From: Sinonovacula constricta
Lineage: Eukaryota > Mollusca > Bivalvia > Cardiida > Solecurtidae
Length of the DNA stretch: 64,000 nucleotides
Direction: 5' to 3'
NCBI GenBank assembly: GCA_007844125.1
Contig: CM017569.1
Coordinates: 7,315,547 to 7,379,546 of the forward strand
In this document: positions 48,652 through 60,899 of the stretch, piece after piece
Position numbering within the stretch: the first letter of the stretch is position 1
Layout of the letters: every line of letters begins with the position of its first letter
Program-made: the position numbers and the translations under genes
Notes under the pieces: generated by a model
The model's database searches: none
The model's input: the letters and a program-made list of their open reading frames with translations, nothing else
Told to the model about the DNA's origin: nothing

Positions 48652-48759
48652 ATGGTTTCACAAACATCCCCGGAAAAGAAACTGCGTAAGATACCGCCTC
48701 TCGTCAGGAATCAGAGGTTGACCGCCAGATTAAGTGTAGGACAAAGTGATTGTCTGTGA
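48652..48759 (+). CDS. Short ATG ORF, 35 codons, unrecognised
   Basis: MVSQTSPEKKLRKIPPLVRN followed by QRLTARLSVGQSDCL and TGA, in a GC-richer island. Two donor-like sites are nearby: C|GTAAGA inside the frame and TTTG|GTAAGT just after it at 48775. If the first is used, it would be a short first exon. Basic, with no membrane segment. No family recognised. Confidence 0.2.
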   Translation: MVSQTSPEKKLRKIPPLVRNQRLTARLSVGQSDCL

Positions 48760-48900
48760 TCAGTGTCCTGTTTGGTAAGTCGATATGTCATCTTCTTTAC
48801 CTACTCATGCAACACGACCGGCTCTACCCCGATATAGGAAAATGCAATATTCCTCAGAACGTTGTAATGTTGCCATCCTGTGTTCACAATTATCAAAATT

Positions 48901-48957
48901 TCTTCTTCTTCTTCTTTTTCTTCTTCTTCTTCTTCTTCTTCTTCTTCTTCTTCTTCT

Positions 48958-48990
<33 letters not shown>

Positions 48991-49094
48991 CCACCTCATT
49001 CGTCTTCTTCTTTGTCATCATCATCATCATCTTCTTCTTCTTCTTCTTCTTCTTCTTCTTCTTCTTCTTCTTCTTCTTCTTCTTCTTCTTCTTC
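48901..49094. repeat. (TTC)n trinucleotide tract
   Basis: About 190 bases of TTC/TCT repeat with a short CCACCTCATTCG and CATCATCAT interruption near 48990-49030. Poly-F, poly-L and poly-S frames are shadows. The homopurine strand is GAA. Confidence 0.97.
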
Positions 49095-52000
49095 TATATA
49101 CGTTCTAGGTCTTCTACCTTGATCGGTTTAAAGTTAAACTTACCAAAACTGTTCTTTGACGGTCTCAATAAAAAAAGTTATAATACATATATAATTGTAC
49201 GTAAAATGTAGATATTTTAATTTTCTTAAATCCAACCTTCGGTCATGCAAAATTATATATCGATGAACCATTATATTTTAAAGAAATATGTTTATCATAT
49301 CTAGATCTTATAATTGTTAAGCAATAATACTTTGTACAAGATTGTGACATAGATTTCATGTATAGGTCTATCCATCTTATCATTTCATTCTAACTATCTT
49401 TGTCAGTCACATGTCATGGCAAATATTAGCATGTTAAATTTATATAGAATATTTAATTCCATAAACAAATAAATATACAGGGTTACTTCCAGTATTATTT
49501 GTCGGTGTATAACATAGACAGATAAGTTACTGTTGCAGTTTAATTGGTGAATTATTTATAAACGTAATAGAAATTCTGGGCAAAACAGGATTTTCAAGTT
49601 TCAAAAGCAAATATCATATCAAGAAAACAAAATACAATATTACATATTGAATAAGACCTAGATTCTGAAAATAAAAATAATCTATTGATCCAATAACCTA
49701 TAAAACCTTATAAACATATAGGAGAAAATAAAAATAAAAGTAAACTATAAAGTTTATTGGTTTGTATGTTTTAAAATACATCGCAGCGACACAGTCATTG
49801 TAGTATATCAACGTCCCGCTATAATTTGTCGTTAAGCTATTAATAAGGTCCTCGTCGGGAACTCACGCTGGGAGATGCTGGGCATGTCAAAAGAGATACA
49901 ATTTTATTTTAAAACTTGCATATTCTTTAACACTCTATATTCATATACAAAGTTAGATAAAATTGAAGAAAAATATTAAGACATATTAAGCTATGAAGGA
50001 TTGAGTTTTTTTAAACTTACATTCATGTCTATAAAGATTATATATACCCAAATTATAAGTGTGAGTTATAAGTTATGAGTTAACAACATTTCTTCAAAAT
50101 ATGTGAGAGAGAAAAGCAATGGTGATTCCAGTAACTATGCCTTCATATATGTTCTTTTTTAGGATCATTAAGTCTGGAGTTATTGTACTGTTTCAGAAAG
50201 ATATTTCTTAGTATTTGACATTTTATTTCAAATTTTATGAATAGCATAGACGAAGAAGAAACTACTTCAGCATTAGAAATGTTATTTCTGAGTTTGTCGC
50301 AGATTTCTTTGCAACCTTTTGTTGTTCATCTTCAAACTTTAAATCAAACTAATATTACACTGTAACAATAAAAGATGTGTGTGCTTCTGAACCCGCAATC
50401 AGAAATTCACCGCAAAAGAGCAATCCACGCCTTGACCATTTAAGAGCACGTAGCAATGTCAGTGTTGCTGACAAGACTGACTCATGTTAAGAATCGTTTA
50501 TTAGGACGTAAAAAGCAAACAAAATAGCAAAATAATCAAAACAACGTAATATGTATAATAAAACATGACAGTACATATAATAAAACATAAAGTTCTGCCT
50601 CGAAATGTCGAAAATATATACGCCAACAATTCGTGTCATTATGCGATGCATGTAATTTCCTTTCTTGCCCGAGTCTTGTGTTTTATAACAAACATTAAAC
50701 ATGCCATCTAACTATAACAATTGATGGTGTAACACTATTTGCTCAGTTTCCTATTCTCAAGACTCTTGTATGCTTTCTTACAAACATAAAATAAGATGTC
50801 GTAAAAGTGTCGGTATGTATGACACTTCCTTTCTTGCCTACTTTTTTAACATTGATATCTCGAGATGTCAGTACTGGTTAACATATGTTACCATAATTTT
50901 TATTGGGCCATATAAGTTGTATTATGCACTAGATTATGAATTAAGTTATTGTTCGTACAACAAAATATACCAAATTATTCTAAGAAAGATCAGAAGATCA
51001 TCCAGAGAGGTCATCTGACATTCTCGTTAGGTGGCTCCAACAAAGTCATGCGGCTATAAACCTCGGCATGTCAAGAGAATAAGAAAAAAATGGATATCGT
51101 TATTAAAGGATTTAAAACAGGATGTCTAGATTTGTGGCTATAGGAGTGATCCATTTAAACGGTTAGTTAATGACTATTTTATAATCCCTTCCGGTAACAC
51201 TTATTTGATTGTAAAATGTGATTGGAGACACTCATAAACGGTCTGATTTCGTTATCACATCTTTATTGAACTTTGAAAGTCAATTGTTTGTAGGAGCATT
51301 TTACGACAGTTAATTCTAATAAATATGGTAAAGAAAAAAATCTTTAATATAGTTAAATGAATTTATAACAACTTTGAAGTAACGACTTAGATGAATAGTT
51401 TTAAATTTGTGTTAAACCAATGGTGCCACAAGTGTGTTTTAATCATATCGTGTTCATTGTTTTGGTGTTTCGTATAACATGACTTTTTAAGTGCCGGATT
51501 GCCGTTAAATCCAATTTACCATTTTACCAAATATTGCATAACTTGCCGGTGTTAAACGATTACCGTTACCAGATATAAAATAAAGAGAATATTAGGTTCA
51601 TACAACCAAAATACCATATACTTATAAACACCCATTATAGAGTTTTAGAAAGGTGACAAAAAGGGGAATTGTGTGCTTGTCATAAACATACCAAAATAAC
51701 ACGTTTTGTACAGACCGGTTTAGCAGATCTAAACAGTTAAACTTCCGGCAGTGACATACATAAACATTGTATAAACTTTCCTCTACATAGGTAGTTGCTT
51801 ACGTAGGTTCTTTATGTGTTTATAAGTTTAAACGGCGATGCTTCGGGATTTAATAATGAAATTACTTAAAGATTTTGCATCATATTATGTCTCAAAATAA
51901 TCAGTGAGTCTTTCAAGGAACTATAACCCTTAGATTATCTGTCGGCAATTTGAACTGTAGAGACCTGTTCTTTGTTATGAGGTAGGTCTGATCAAACGAT

Positions 52001-52767
52001 TGTGGCCAGCAGACGTTTAGAAAAATATAAATGCGTCTACCAGACATTTAGTATTTTAGACAGAATGATACGAATGCGTTTGTGTGTGAGAGTCGAGTGG
52101 TAACTCAATCTTTCACGCTGCTTGGAATTCATCATTTGGTGAAGCTTGTTGAATGGGTAGGGTGTTGGCGTCAGCATTTCCGCAGAAAAGTCTACCAAGA
52201 ACTGTTTAAAAACACGCGGCATTAAATGAGTTTTAATTAACAAAAATATAACTACTTATTTTGGTATAAACTCGCGTTGCATTTAAACCATATAATAGAT
52301 TTTGCCCATTCTTGTTGAGCTCATTGTTGTTGGGTTCTTTTTTCCAGATTATTAAAAGCATTTAAATGTCACTGTAAATTCAATCGCAAAATAGTATAAG
52401 TTTGCTTTTAACGACACAAATGCTTTATCAACCCATCAGTCCGTAGAATGTCAAGTTATAATGGATTTTAAGTTCATAGTCCGGCGAGGATAAGTTAGAG
52501 AATTATATTTGCAGAATGCTTTTGAATAATATATTCACAAAATGAATAAAGAGTCATACTTACAAGTGGCATAAACCTTCCAAAAAAGCCTTCGTAAAGA
52601 AAATCATTGCTCGCTCGTTCAAATGCATTTGTTATCAGTAAAAATATATTTTTGTCAAAGTGATGTATAAGATATTATGAATAGAGGCGCCATAGAAGGT
52701 CCATACATCTATATATTAAGATGTATTCTTTTTTTACGCGAACATGAAACAATGATGTGCAGCAAAC
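49095..52767. other. Long noncoding stretch, nothing certain
   Basis: Mostly AT-rich and free of recognised repeats. On the minus strand at about 49862-49884, ATGCCCAGCATCTCCCAGC precedes a GTGAGT donor. A mildly coding-like patch lies near 51005-51060. Neither is strong enough to call. Confidence 0.35.
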
Positions 52768-55036
52768 AGAACAGGACAAAATAGACTTTACAAAAGGGTT
52801 AGTATCTCAACTCTTACAGAACAGGCCAAAATAGACTTTACAAAATGGTCAGTATCTGAACTCTGACTGAACAGGCCAAAATAGACTTTACAAAAGGGTC
52901 AGTATCTCAACTCAGCTCAGTGAACAGGCCAAAATAGACTTTACAAACGGGTCAGTATCTCAACTCAGCTCAGTGAACAGGCCAAAATAGACTTTACAAA
53001 GCGTCAGTATCTCAACTCTGCTCAGTGAACAGGCCAAAATAGACTTTACAAACGGGTCAGTATCTCAACTCAGCTCAGTGAACAGGCCAAAATAGACTTT
53101 ACAAACGGGTCAGTATCTCAACTCAGCTCAGTGAACAGGCCAAAATAGACTTTATAAAGGGTCATTATCTCAACTCAGCTCAGTGAACAGGCCAAAATAG
53201 ACTTTACAAACGGGTCAGTATCTCAACTCAGCTCAGTGAACAGGCCAAAATAGACTTTACAAAAGGGTCAGTATCTCAACTCAGCTCAGTGAACAGGCCA
53301 AAATAGACTTTACAAACGGGTCAGTATCTCAACTCAGCTCAGTGAACATGCCAAAATAGACTTTACAAAGGGTCAGTATCTCAACTCTGCTCAGTGAACA
53401 GGCCAAAATAGACTTTACAAACGGGTCAGTATCTCAACTCAGCTCAGTGAACAGGCCAAAATAGACTTTACAAACGGGTCAGTATCTCAACTCAGCTCAG
53501 TGAACAGGCCAAAATAGACTTTATAAAGGGTCATTATCTCAACTCAGCTCAGTGAACAGGCCAAAATAGACTTTACAAAATGGTTAATATTTCAACTAAG
53601 CTCAGTGAACAGGCCAAAATAGACTTTACAAAAGGTCAGTATCTCAACTCAGCTCAGTGAACAGGCCAAAATAGACTTTACAAAGCGTCAGTATCTCAAC
53701 TCAGCTCAGTGAACAGGCCAAAATAGACTTTACAAAAGGGTCAGTATCTCAACTCAGCTCAGTGAACAGGCCAAAATAGACTTTACAAACGGGTCAGTAT
53801 CTCAACTCAGCTCAGTGAACAGGCCAAAATAGACTTTACAAAATGGTTAATATTTCAACTAAGCTCAGTGAACAGGCCAAAATAGACTTTACAAAAGGGT
53901 CAGTATCTCAACTCAGCTCAGTGAACAGGCCAAAATAGACTTTACAAAAGGGTCAGTATCTCAACTCTGCTCAGTGAACAGGCCAAAATAGACTTTACAA
54001 AAGCGTCAGTATCTCAACTCAGCTCAGTGAACAGGCCAAAATAGACTTTACAAAATGGTTAATATTTCAACTAAGCTCAGTGAACATGCCAAAATAGACT
54101 TTACAAAAGGGTCAGTATCTCAACTCTGCTCAGTGAACAGGCCAAAATAGACTTTACAAACGGGTCAGTATCTCAACTCAGCTCAGTGAACAGGCCAAAA
54201 TAGACTTTACAAAGCGTCAGTATCTCAACTCAGCTCAGTGAACAGGCCAAAATAGACTTTACAAAAGGGTCAGTATCTCAACTCAGCTCAGTGAACAGGC
54301 CAAAATAGACTTTACAAACGGGTCAGTATCTCAACTCAGCTCAGTGAACAGGCCAAAATAGACTTTACAAAGCGTCAGTATCTCAACTCAGCTCAGTGAA
54401 CAGGCCAAAATAGACTTTACAGAAGGGTCAGTATCTCAACTCAGCTCAGTGAACAGGCCAAAATAGACTTTACAAAAGGGTCAGTATCTCAACTCAGCTC
54501 AGTGAACAGGCCAAAATAGACTTTACAAACGGGTCAGTATCTCAACTCAGCTCAGTGAACAGGCCAAAATAGACTTTACAAAAGCGTCAGTATCTCAACT
54601 CAGCTCAGTGAACAGGCCAAAATAGACTTTACAAAATGGTTAATATTTCAACTAAGCTCAGTGAACAGGCCAAAATAGACTTTACAAACGGGTCAGTATC
54701 TCAACTCAGCTCAGTGAACAGGCCAAAATAGACTTTACAAAAGGGTCAGTATCTCAACTCAGCTCAGTGAACAGGCCAAAATAGACTTTACAAACGGGTC
54801 AGTATCTCAACTCAGCTCAGTGAACAGGCCAAAATAGACTTTACAAAAGGGTCAGTATCTCAACTCTGCTCAGTGAACAGGCCAAAATAGACTTTACAAA
54901 CGGGTCAGTATCTCAACTCAGCCCAGTGAACAGGCCAAAATAGACTTTACAAAAGGGTTAGTATCTCAACTCAGCTCAGTGAACAGGCCAAAATAGACTT
55001 AACAAAAGGGTCAGTATCTCAAGTCAGCTCAGTGAA
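52768..55036. repeat. 53-bp minisatellite, 43 units, with higher-order repeats
   Basis: I count 43 occurrences of AAAATAGACTT at spacings of 51-54 bases. The unit is GAACAGGCCAAAATAGACTT, then TACAAACGGGTCAGTATCTC (or the AAAGGG or AAGCG variants), then AACTCAGCTCAGT. Distinct variants recur: TTTATAAAGGGTCATT near 53151 and 53520, and AAATGGTTAATATTTCAACT near 53577, 53841, 54052 and 54631. The first three units are more diverged, as expected at an array edge. No frame is consistently open. Confidence 0.97.
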
Positions 55037-55320
55037 GTAATTTTTGTCCACATGAAGGAAAGTATTGAAGTAGAACATAAACTAATATTAAAAATGTGTA
55101 TTTCTATAAAGAACCCTGAATGATCGTTTACATTTATTTAATAGGCCAACAATTAATCGTATGACTTAAAGTCAGTATAATATAATCTTGCTTATTCGAA
55201 TAAAAATACATATATATTTCAAGAGTTAGTGCCTAATTACAGTCTTTTACTCTGTTAAGTTTGTACAATGTATTTCGGTTGATGTATTTTTCTGGTACCT
55301 GGAACAAACGTTTCACAACA

Positions 55321-56007
55321 ATGAAATGCAAAAATTCTTTACATAATTTTCGTTTGTTTGTATTACTTTTTGTTCTGGTTTCTTTTGTTGCTTCTTTGGT
55401 GCTTAGATCTCAGATATTACCTTATAATACCACAAGCAATTTATCACCACTACCAATAATAAGTTTTAAAGATAACATTTTATATAAGCGTTAGACGATA
55501 CAACCCCTTATTAGATTATAGCTGTATTTTACACAGACATTTTAAGGGATTATTTATTATACAACGGACAGCAAAGCGGATAGAAAAAGCTCCGACATAT
55601 TGTCAGTTAAGGTCGACGTGGAGTAAGAACAGTTGGATAAGGTTTTCAAATGCAACTATTCAAAGCTGTAATAAGAAATACAAAAAGATCGTTGAAAGTA
55701 GACAAATAGTCTAACTGCACAATGTAGACATAAGCCCAACTATTAGAGCTAATTCCCAGGAAGAAGAAAACACTCAAATGTATTTTCTCTTAGACACTTT
55801 TACTCTGTACAATTCATTCCCCTACTCGACATAGGCGACGTTTATCATTCACATCAGATCTATTTCTACCAATTATGGAAATCAGGTCTAAATGCTCTGT
55901 CTAAGAATTGCTCTATTAATGGACATATTGGGTTCACCACTTCACGTCAACAATGGACATTCGTCAAATGATCGCAACGATTTCGTGATTTTTTCGTGTA
56001 CACTTAA
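55321..56007 (+). pseudogene. Frame-broken coding region with signal-anchor start
   Basis: Three successive open blocks in different frames suggest one decayed or mis-read gene. Block 1 (55321-55494) starts with ATG and reads MKCKNSLHNFRLFVLLFVLV then SFVASLVLRSQ, a basic N-terminus plus about 18 hydrophobic residues, as in type II membrane proteins. Block 2 (about 55450-55705) contains AKRIEKAPTYCQLRSTWSKN and SWIRFSNATIQSCNKKYKKI. Block 3 (about 55755-55980) contains FYSVQFIPLLDIGDVYHSHQ and IYFYQLWKSGLNALSKNCSI. A Golgi enzyme with a signal anchor would fit, but I recognise no catalytic motif. Composition shifts away from the AT-rich flanks throughout. Confidence 0.35.
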
Positions 56008-56593
56008 ATAATTATTTTCATTTTGAACATTATCTTAAATGGATTATTTAGTGCTTTTGCTTTTACACAGTATACATATTATCAGAAGCAACTCTAGAAA
56101 CAATATATATTTTACAAAATAAATAATCGGCGAACAGCTTTTAAACAAGGCTAACCATACTTTGCACATGCGGGTCATGACATCAGACAAACACACATTA
56201 ACTTATCCAGGCGTGTCTATAGCCGATATTGCTGCAATATTAACATCTAATAGTGACTTTACCTCTACATGCATGTACAGTACAAGGTGCATGTAAGCAT
56301 TAAGGGTTATCATAGAAACATTAGAACGTAGAGGTGATTAAAGAAATCTTGCCATGCAGAAATGTCGATAGATGAATTTTTAAAACGATCCCATGTGTGT
56401 GTCGAAGGAATGTCAAATTTCTGTTCTACTATTTACTGTATGTGTTAACTATTTGAATGATTGTTGCAAGTTGTTTCAAATAGGATTTAAGCTACAATGA
56501 TAATAAAGACAAATATTTGGACAGTATTTTTAATGCTCCTTATAATTATAATTGTGAAGCAGTTGTTATGTACAGTAGTACACCAGCGTTAAA

Positions 56594-57272
56594 GGTTACG
56601 ATAGTCAGGTTAAGGGGTTGTTGTTCACCGTTGTAGTATTAATTATGACGTAGCATTCCACAGCTAGAAAAAAAAGGATCATGCTAATTAATTCATTTGT
56701 TTATTTTTTACTGGGTTTCGTGAATGTTTTGGAGACTTCTGTGTTCTAGAAATTCTTTGGGTATATATAAGGGCTTGTTAGCCGATTTAAGTTTAAGTTT
56801 GGACATAAAGTTTGGAAATACTCGCAGCTTCTACATTTAACCTTTCTGTGTTGGACTTACATGGATTTATTATAGTCTACAGTGATATAAGTATTAAAGT
56901 GTTGGATTTGGAGTTATATTAATTATATTCGTGTATTGTTATACATTTAGATTATTTCATCTGTGCGTATCTACGAGGACATTCTACCGAAAACTATTCA
57001 GGATTATTCGACGTTGGATCATTAATTGGACTATTAAAGGGACACCTCCTAAAGGGACAAACTGTAAGCTAACATTTATTTTGCATTCTCAAATTTTATC
57101 TGATATATATATCTTATTATTTTGTTACGCCATAGATTAAACTGTTTATTATTATAATAAAACATTGTTGTACTAGTTTGTTGCTGGCTTGTTCTTTCTG
57201 TTACACCATTTCGTCGTTGAGTAAATGTGCCATTTTGTAAATAAATCATAAATAGCGACACCGGTCGTAACA
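56594..57272 (+). mobile_element. LTR-like segment, probable solo LTR
   Basis: Short inverted ends, GTTACGA at 56595-56601 and TCGTAAC at 57265-57271, enclose about 680 bases. Inside are a TATATATAA box at 56762-56770 and an AATAAA at 57156-57161, in the order promoter then poly(A) signal expected of U3-R-U5. The 3' end ...CGTAACA is typical of Ty3/gypsy LTRs. The expected TG at the 5' end is mutated and I see no matching 5-bp target duplication. No gag or pol follows, so it would be a solo LTR. The 69-codon frame inside is not considered a gene. Confidence 0.4.
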
Positions 57273-57274
57273 TA

Positions 57275-58438
57275 GTGGTTAACTTGTATTCTCGCTAACT
57301 AGATGGAATAGTCCTAAATTATATCTAAAATAATAGAGAAAACTAGCTCACATTTGTACTATTTCTTACTGGTAAATCTCTCCATATCACTAAGGAAGCT
57401 ATCCTTTTTATTTTAAAAAATGGAAATAATATCGCCTGTCATCTAAATGTTATAAATGCATTACGTCATATTCCATTGTTTTAAGGCATAGTTTCTGTAT
57501 GTAAGATGGCGATTTGATGTTCACTTATATTTGTGTTTATAAACTTAAGACAGATTTTATTTGTGATTATTAAGAATAAGACTTAAATCATCAAATAGTA
57601 AATGGTTTTGGATCATTTTAAACAATCAATTACATATTGTGCAATGCACGCAATACATGTATACATATTTGTGAAATATTTTTCTGTATATAACAGATAA
57701 TATGACAGAGAAACGCTACTCAATAATGCAATTTACTGTCATAAACAATGAATTAGTAACCTATAAAGCAATCAAGTAAGAAACTCCTGTATCATGTTAT
57801 GAAATCATGTTATTTTACATTTGAATGGACATTCTTAACTGAAAAACCCAATTATGCACCTTAAAAACTAAGATGGACCGGATTTACAGTATGGACGTCA
57901 TTTGCTTTAGGGAGTCTTCATTTATCCGCTTTATAAGTTGAAAAGGTTATACAAAAATATATATAAAAGACTATTAAAAATATAAATATTAAATCGCTGA
58001 ATCCATTCAAGATTGTATACACTGTTATGCTTTTTGTTATAAAAAGAGTGGCCTATATCACAATTTTAAACTTAATTGTTATTCATGACCCTTTAACCTT
58101 AAAAAATAAATGTTTTATTGCTGCCAATTTTAAGATGTCCGATGTCAACATTTTAAGTAAGTGTCTTGATGTCAATTATTACTTTACATTAGTTGTAGCT
58201 GAAGACTTAAACATGTTTAGGGACACGAAAACAAGTTTATACTGACAATGTTTAAATTAACAAAATTTTAATTAGTCAACACAACTGATGTGGCTATTGT
58301 CTCAAATATTGGCGCCACAACTAGCTTGTAGCAATTATTTGTTATTGTTGAGTAACTGTTTCTAGTGTGACGTAAATTTTAAGATTCTGCCTTCAACAAA
58401 TGCAACAATTGCATTCTTTAGTTCAACATCAAGCATTG
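57275..58438. other. Noncoding stretch, nothing recognised
   Basis: AT-rich between the LTR-like segment and the next exon candidate. A 72-codon frame at 58027-58245 is AT-driven. Confidence 0.4.
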
Positions 58439-58580
58439 AAGGGACGCATCAGAGGTCGCCGCCGAACTTCACTTCAACAGAGACCGGTACATTTTGCGTA
58501 ATGAGAAACGATTCAAACAACAGCAAAATCTTGTTAAACAGATTCAGAATGCCGTCACAACTTTAAGAAGCTACCGATAG
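58439..58580 (+). CDS. Candidate last coding exon with poly(A) signal
   Basis: About 46 codons are open after a TGA (58436-58438), read RDASEVAAELHFNRDRYILR then NEKRFKQQQNLVKQIQNAVT, and end in TAG at 58578. An AATAAA lies at 58635-58640, 55 bases past the stop, as expected for a compact 3' end. Composition is charged and glutamine-rich, consistent with a helical or coiled-coil C-terminus. The acceptor is not strong (AAGCATTGAAG or GACGCATCAG), which is the main weakness. Too short to be seen by usual ORF filters. Unrecognised family. Confidence 0.35.
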
Positions 58581-59825
58581 GAAAATTGGAATGATTTGGC
58601 ATTTTATATTAGCAGTAAAAGAACACTACATTTCAATAAATTGTTCTTTTTCCCTTGTTTCTTCTAGAGAACTTCCTCACGAACGATAAAAATAAACATG
58701 AAAATTGTGAAAAAGTAACAAATAAACTAGTAGGCCTATCAATAAAAACAGACATATCAATTGAATTTTCAAATTGTTATTTTAAGTTGCAGAACTGCAC
58801 TTTTTCGAACATAAAATGTCATTTCGACGGTTAAATTAGTACAGGAGATGTTTTCTTTACTAATCATCAGATTTCGCAATTTTGGTCCTAGACACAATCC
58901 AATAAAATAGCGAAATGATTACTCGGTAAATATATTAACAATTAATAGCGTATTTGTTTTAGATTTGGACAGACTGCACTATTTATCAAACACTGCGGAA
59001 CGAATGCTTTGATAATAAAAATATGTACATGTATACACAGTTGAGTCATTCTTGAACAATTAAGGAAGTTATTGTCAGTAATAAATAACGCAGTCAAGTA
59101 GTTAAAATGGTATCTTTTAAACAATGCTTTGAATATACACGTTAGACTCGACAGTCAAGCGCATGTAAGTATCGTAACAACGGACAGATAATAATGACTT
59201 TATAAAAGAAGTCTGCAATTAATCACCTATAAATAAAAAAGTTCAACCAAATATATAAATTAAACGAATTTATAACACGCGCTTTATTCCCACAAGAAAT
59301 AACATTAAACGATTGATCGGAATACAATTTAAAATGGCAAACTGACAAGCGCTAGATGTAGTAAGAACGAATTGTTTTGGTCGCCATTGAAGAAAACCAA
59401 GAACAACAGAACAGAACTGAACATATTTTATTATGATTTGTTCAAAGTACACCGTCGTTAAACAAATCCAGCATTTGCATATGGTACTGGGAGAATTTCA
59501 AGTCACAGATGAGGATGTCTTTTCCTTTTAAACTAAACAAAATTATTTTATTTATAAAAAATATTAAAATTTGACCGATATTGCAAGGTATGAAATCGCC
59601 GCACTTTTGGTGTTATCTGATCAATATAGCGCCATTTATTGGACTAATATATAGGGAGGCCGCGCAATGACGGCTCTAGAAAGGAAATATAATATTTATT
59701 TTTTACTTTTACATGTATATATTACCTAAATCTAAATGCGAAAAAAGCAACCAGCATCTAGTAATACCTAGTAGTAAACATTTGTAGATGGTGCGTTTCT
59801 TTCTAATATTCACATCGAATATCAG

Positions 59826-59928
59826 ACAAGAGAATGTGGCAAAGAAGACTGAGAAAAAGTCCAAGCTGAATTTAACGCAGGCAAAAAAGGCAAAATCACA
59901 AACACCTACTGCCATTGGTCAACTGTAA
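59826..59928 (+). CDS. Candidate last coding exon, lysine-rich, with poly(A) signal
   Basis: A TTTCTTTCTAATATTCACAT tract followed by GAATATCAG gives a usable acceptor at 59821-59825. Then 34 open codons read QENVAKKTEKKSKLNLTQAK and KAKSQTPTAIGQL to a TAA at 59926-59928. Two overlapping AATAAA signals lie at 59990-60000. The frame is also open upstream to an in-frame ATG (59790), so a 47-codon single-exon ORF is the alternative. The basic tail would suit a nuclear, ribosomal or RNA-binding protein, but no family is recognised. The antisense hydrophobic 68-codon frame is the likely shadow. Confidence 0.33.
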
Positions 59929-60231
59929 TATATAATGACAGTAACCTGACGTTTGTGTAATTGCATCTTACCTAGAATATTATTTCTCTAATAAAATAAA
60001 AGAATGTAAATAAGTATGAGGGTTTAACAAAGTATTGTATGAATAAACATTATGTTTTATATCTACAGTCACATAATGAAACTAAAGAAAGAAAAGTATT
60101 ACAACATAAGTAAATTTGAGCCATACATGAGCTTTAATCAACCAATTAATATTGTTTTTAAGAAAGAACAGCTTTAACAAGCCGTCTATCAAACACAAGC
60201 GACATTTGAGTACAACTGCATTGGAATTGCG

Positions 60232-60347
60232 ATTTGAACAAGACAATAAGCCCGCAGACGAAGGCATTTAAGTTTTACTTTGACTCTGAATTTGAACAAG
60301 ACAATAAGCCCGCAGACGAAGGCATTTAAGTTTTACTTTGACTCTGA
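60232..60347. repeat. Exact 58-bp tandem duplication
   Basis: 60232-60289 and 60290-60347 are identical, beginning ATTTGAACAAGACAATAAGC and ending ACTTTGACTCTGA. Identity over all 58 bases implies a recent event or an assembly duplication. A family A fragment starts about 30 bases downstream. Confidence 0.95.
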
Positions 60348-60375
60348 AGTGAAATGGATATAGAAAACATTATGT

Positions 60376-60525
60376 CAGTTTGCTCTTTTCGTTAAATGAC
60401 TCATCACAAATTTGTTCTTACTTTCCGCTTGGCTTGCATGTGAAATACCTTTGTTCTGTGCCTTTTCGGAGTTTGGTATATGTTGCAATGCTCATAGGAC
60501 TTTGTCATATATTCTTATTTGCAAT
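60376..60525 (+). mobile_element. Family A dispersed repeat, distal part
   Basis: Well-preserved distal half: TTTGCTCTTTTCGTTAAATG, ACTCATCACAAATTTGTTCT, GCTTGGCTTGCATGTGAAAT, TTTGTTCTGTGCCTTTTCGG, GGACTTTGTCATATATTCTT. The proximal half is missing. Confidence 0.8.
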
Positions 60526-60899
60526 AACGAGATTTCAGGCATTTACATGTTGTAATTAAGAACCACATTATAGATACATCAGTGTGTGTTTAAGGGTTTT
60601 CTAATGCTGAAAATTTATGTAGACAATGACGAGCTGTTTGTCACTCAACATACTCAATTTTCCGGTTATGTGACTGCTTTTCGTCTCGTGGGTCGGCATA
60701 TGTTTTAGGAGTGCATGACTCGCTTGATTCAAAGCTTCATTGTACTTTTTATATTATCACAGACTGTGTTGTAGTTGTCTATATCAATGGTGCCATCTTC
60801 TAGCAAATCTTTTTTTTCTTTTTTTTTGACAGAAAAAGTTCGTCATTGGAATGTCTTAAATAAGGACCACTATAACTTACTACTAAGCTAGCAATGACA

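Noticed and set aside
48750..49211. The longest open frame in the window (153 codons, poly-F), plus overlapping poly-L and poly-S frames.
   Set aside because: These are translations of the (TTC)n tract and carry no gene signal.
45837..55036. CRISPR-like arrays (54-bp and 53-bp regularly spaced repeats).
   Set aside because: The repeats are contiguous with no unique spacers, and the context is a metazoan-type genome.
59709..59915. A 68-codon hydrophobic minus-strand frame starting with ATG.
   Set aside because: The plus strand at the same place has a lysine-rich frame with an acceptor, a stop and a poly(A) signal. The hydrophobic frame is its complement.
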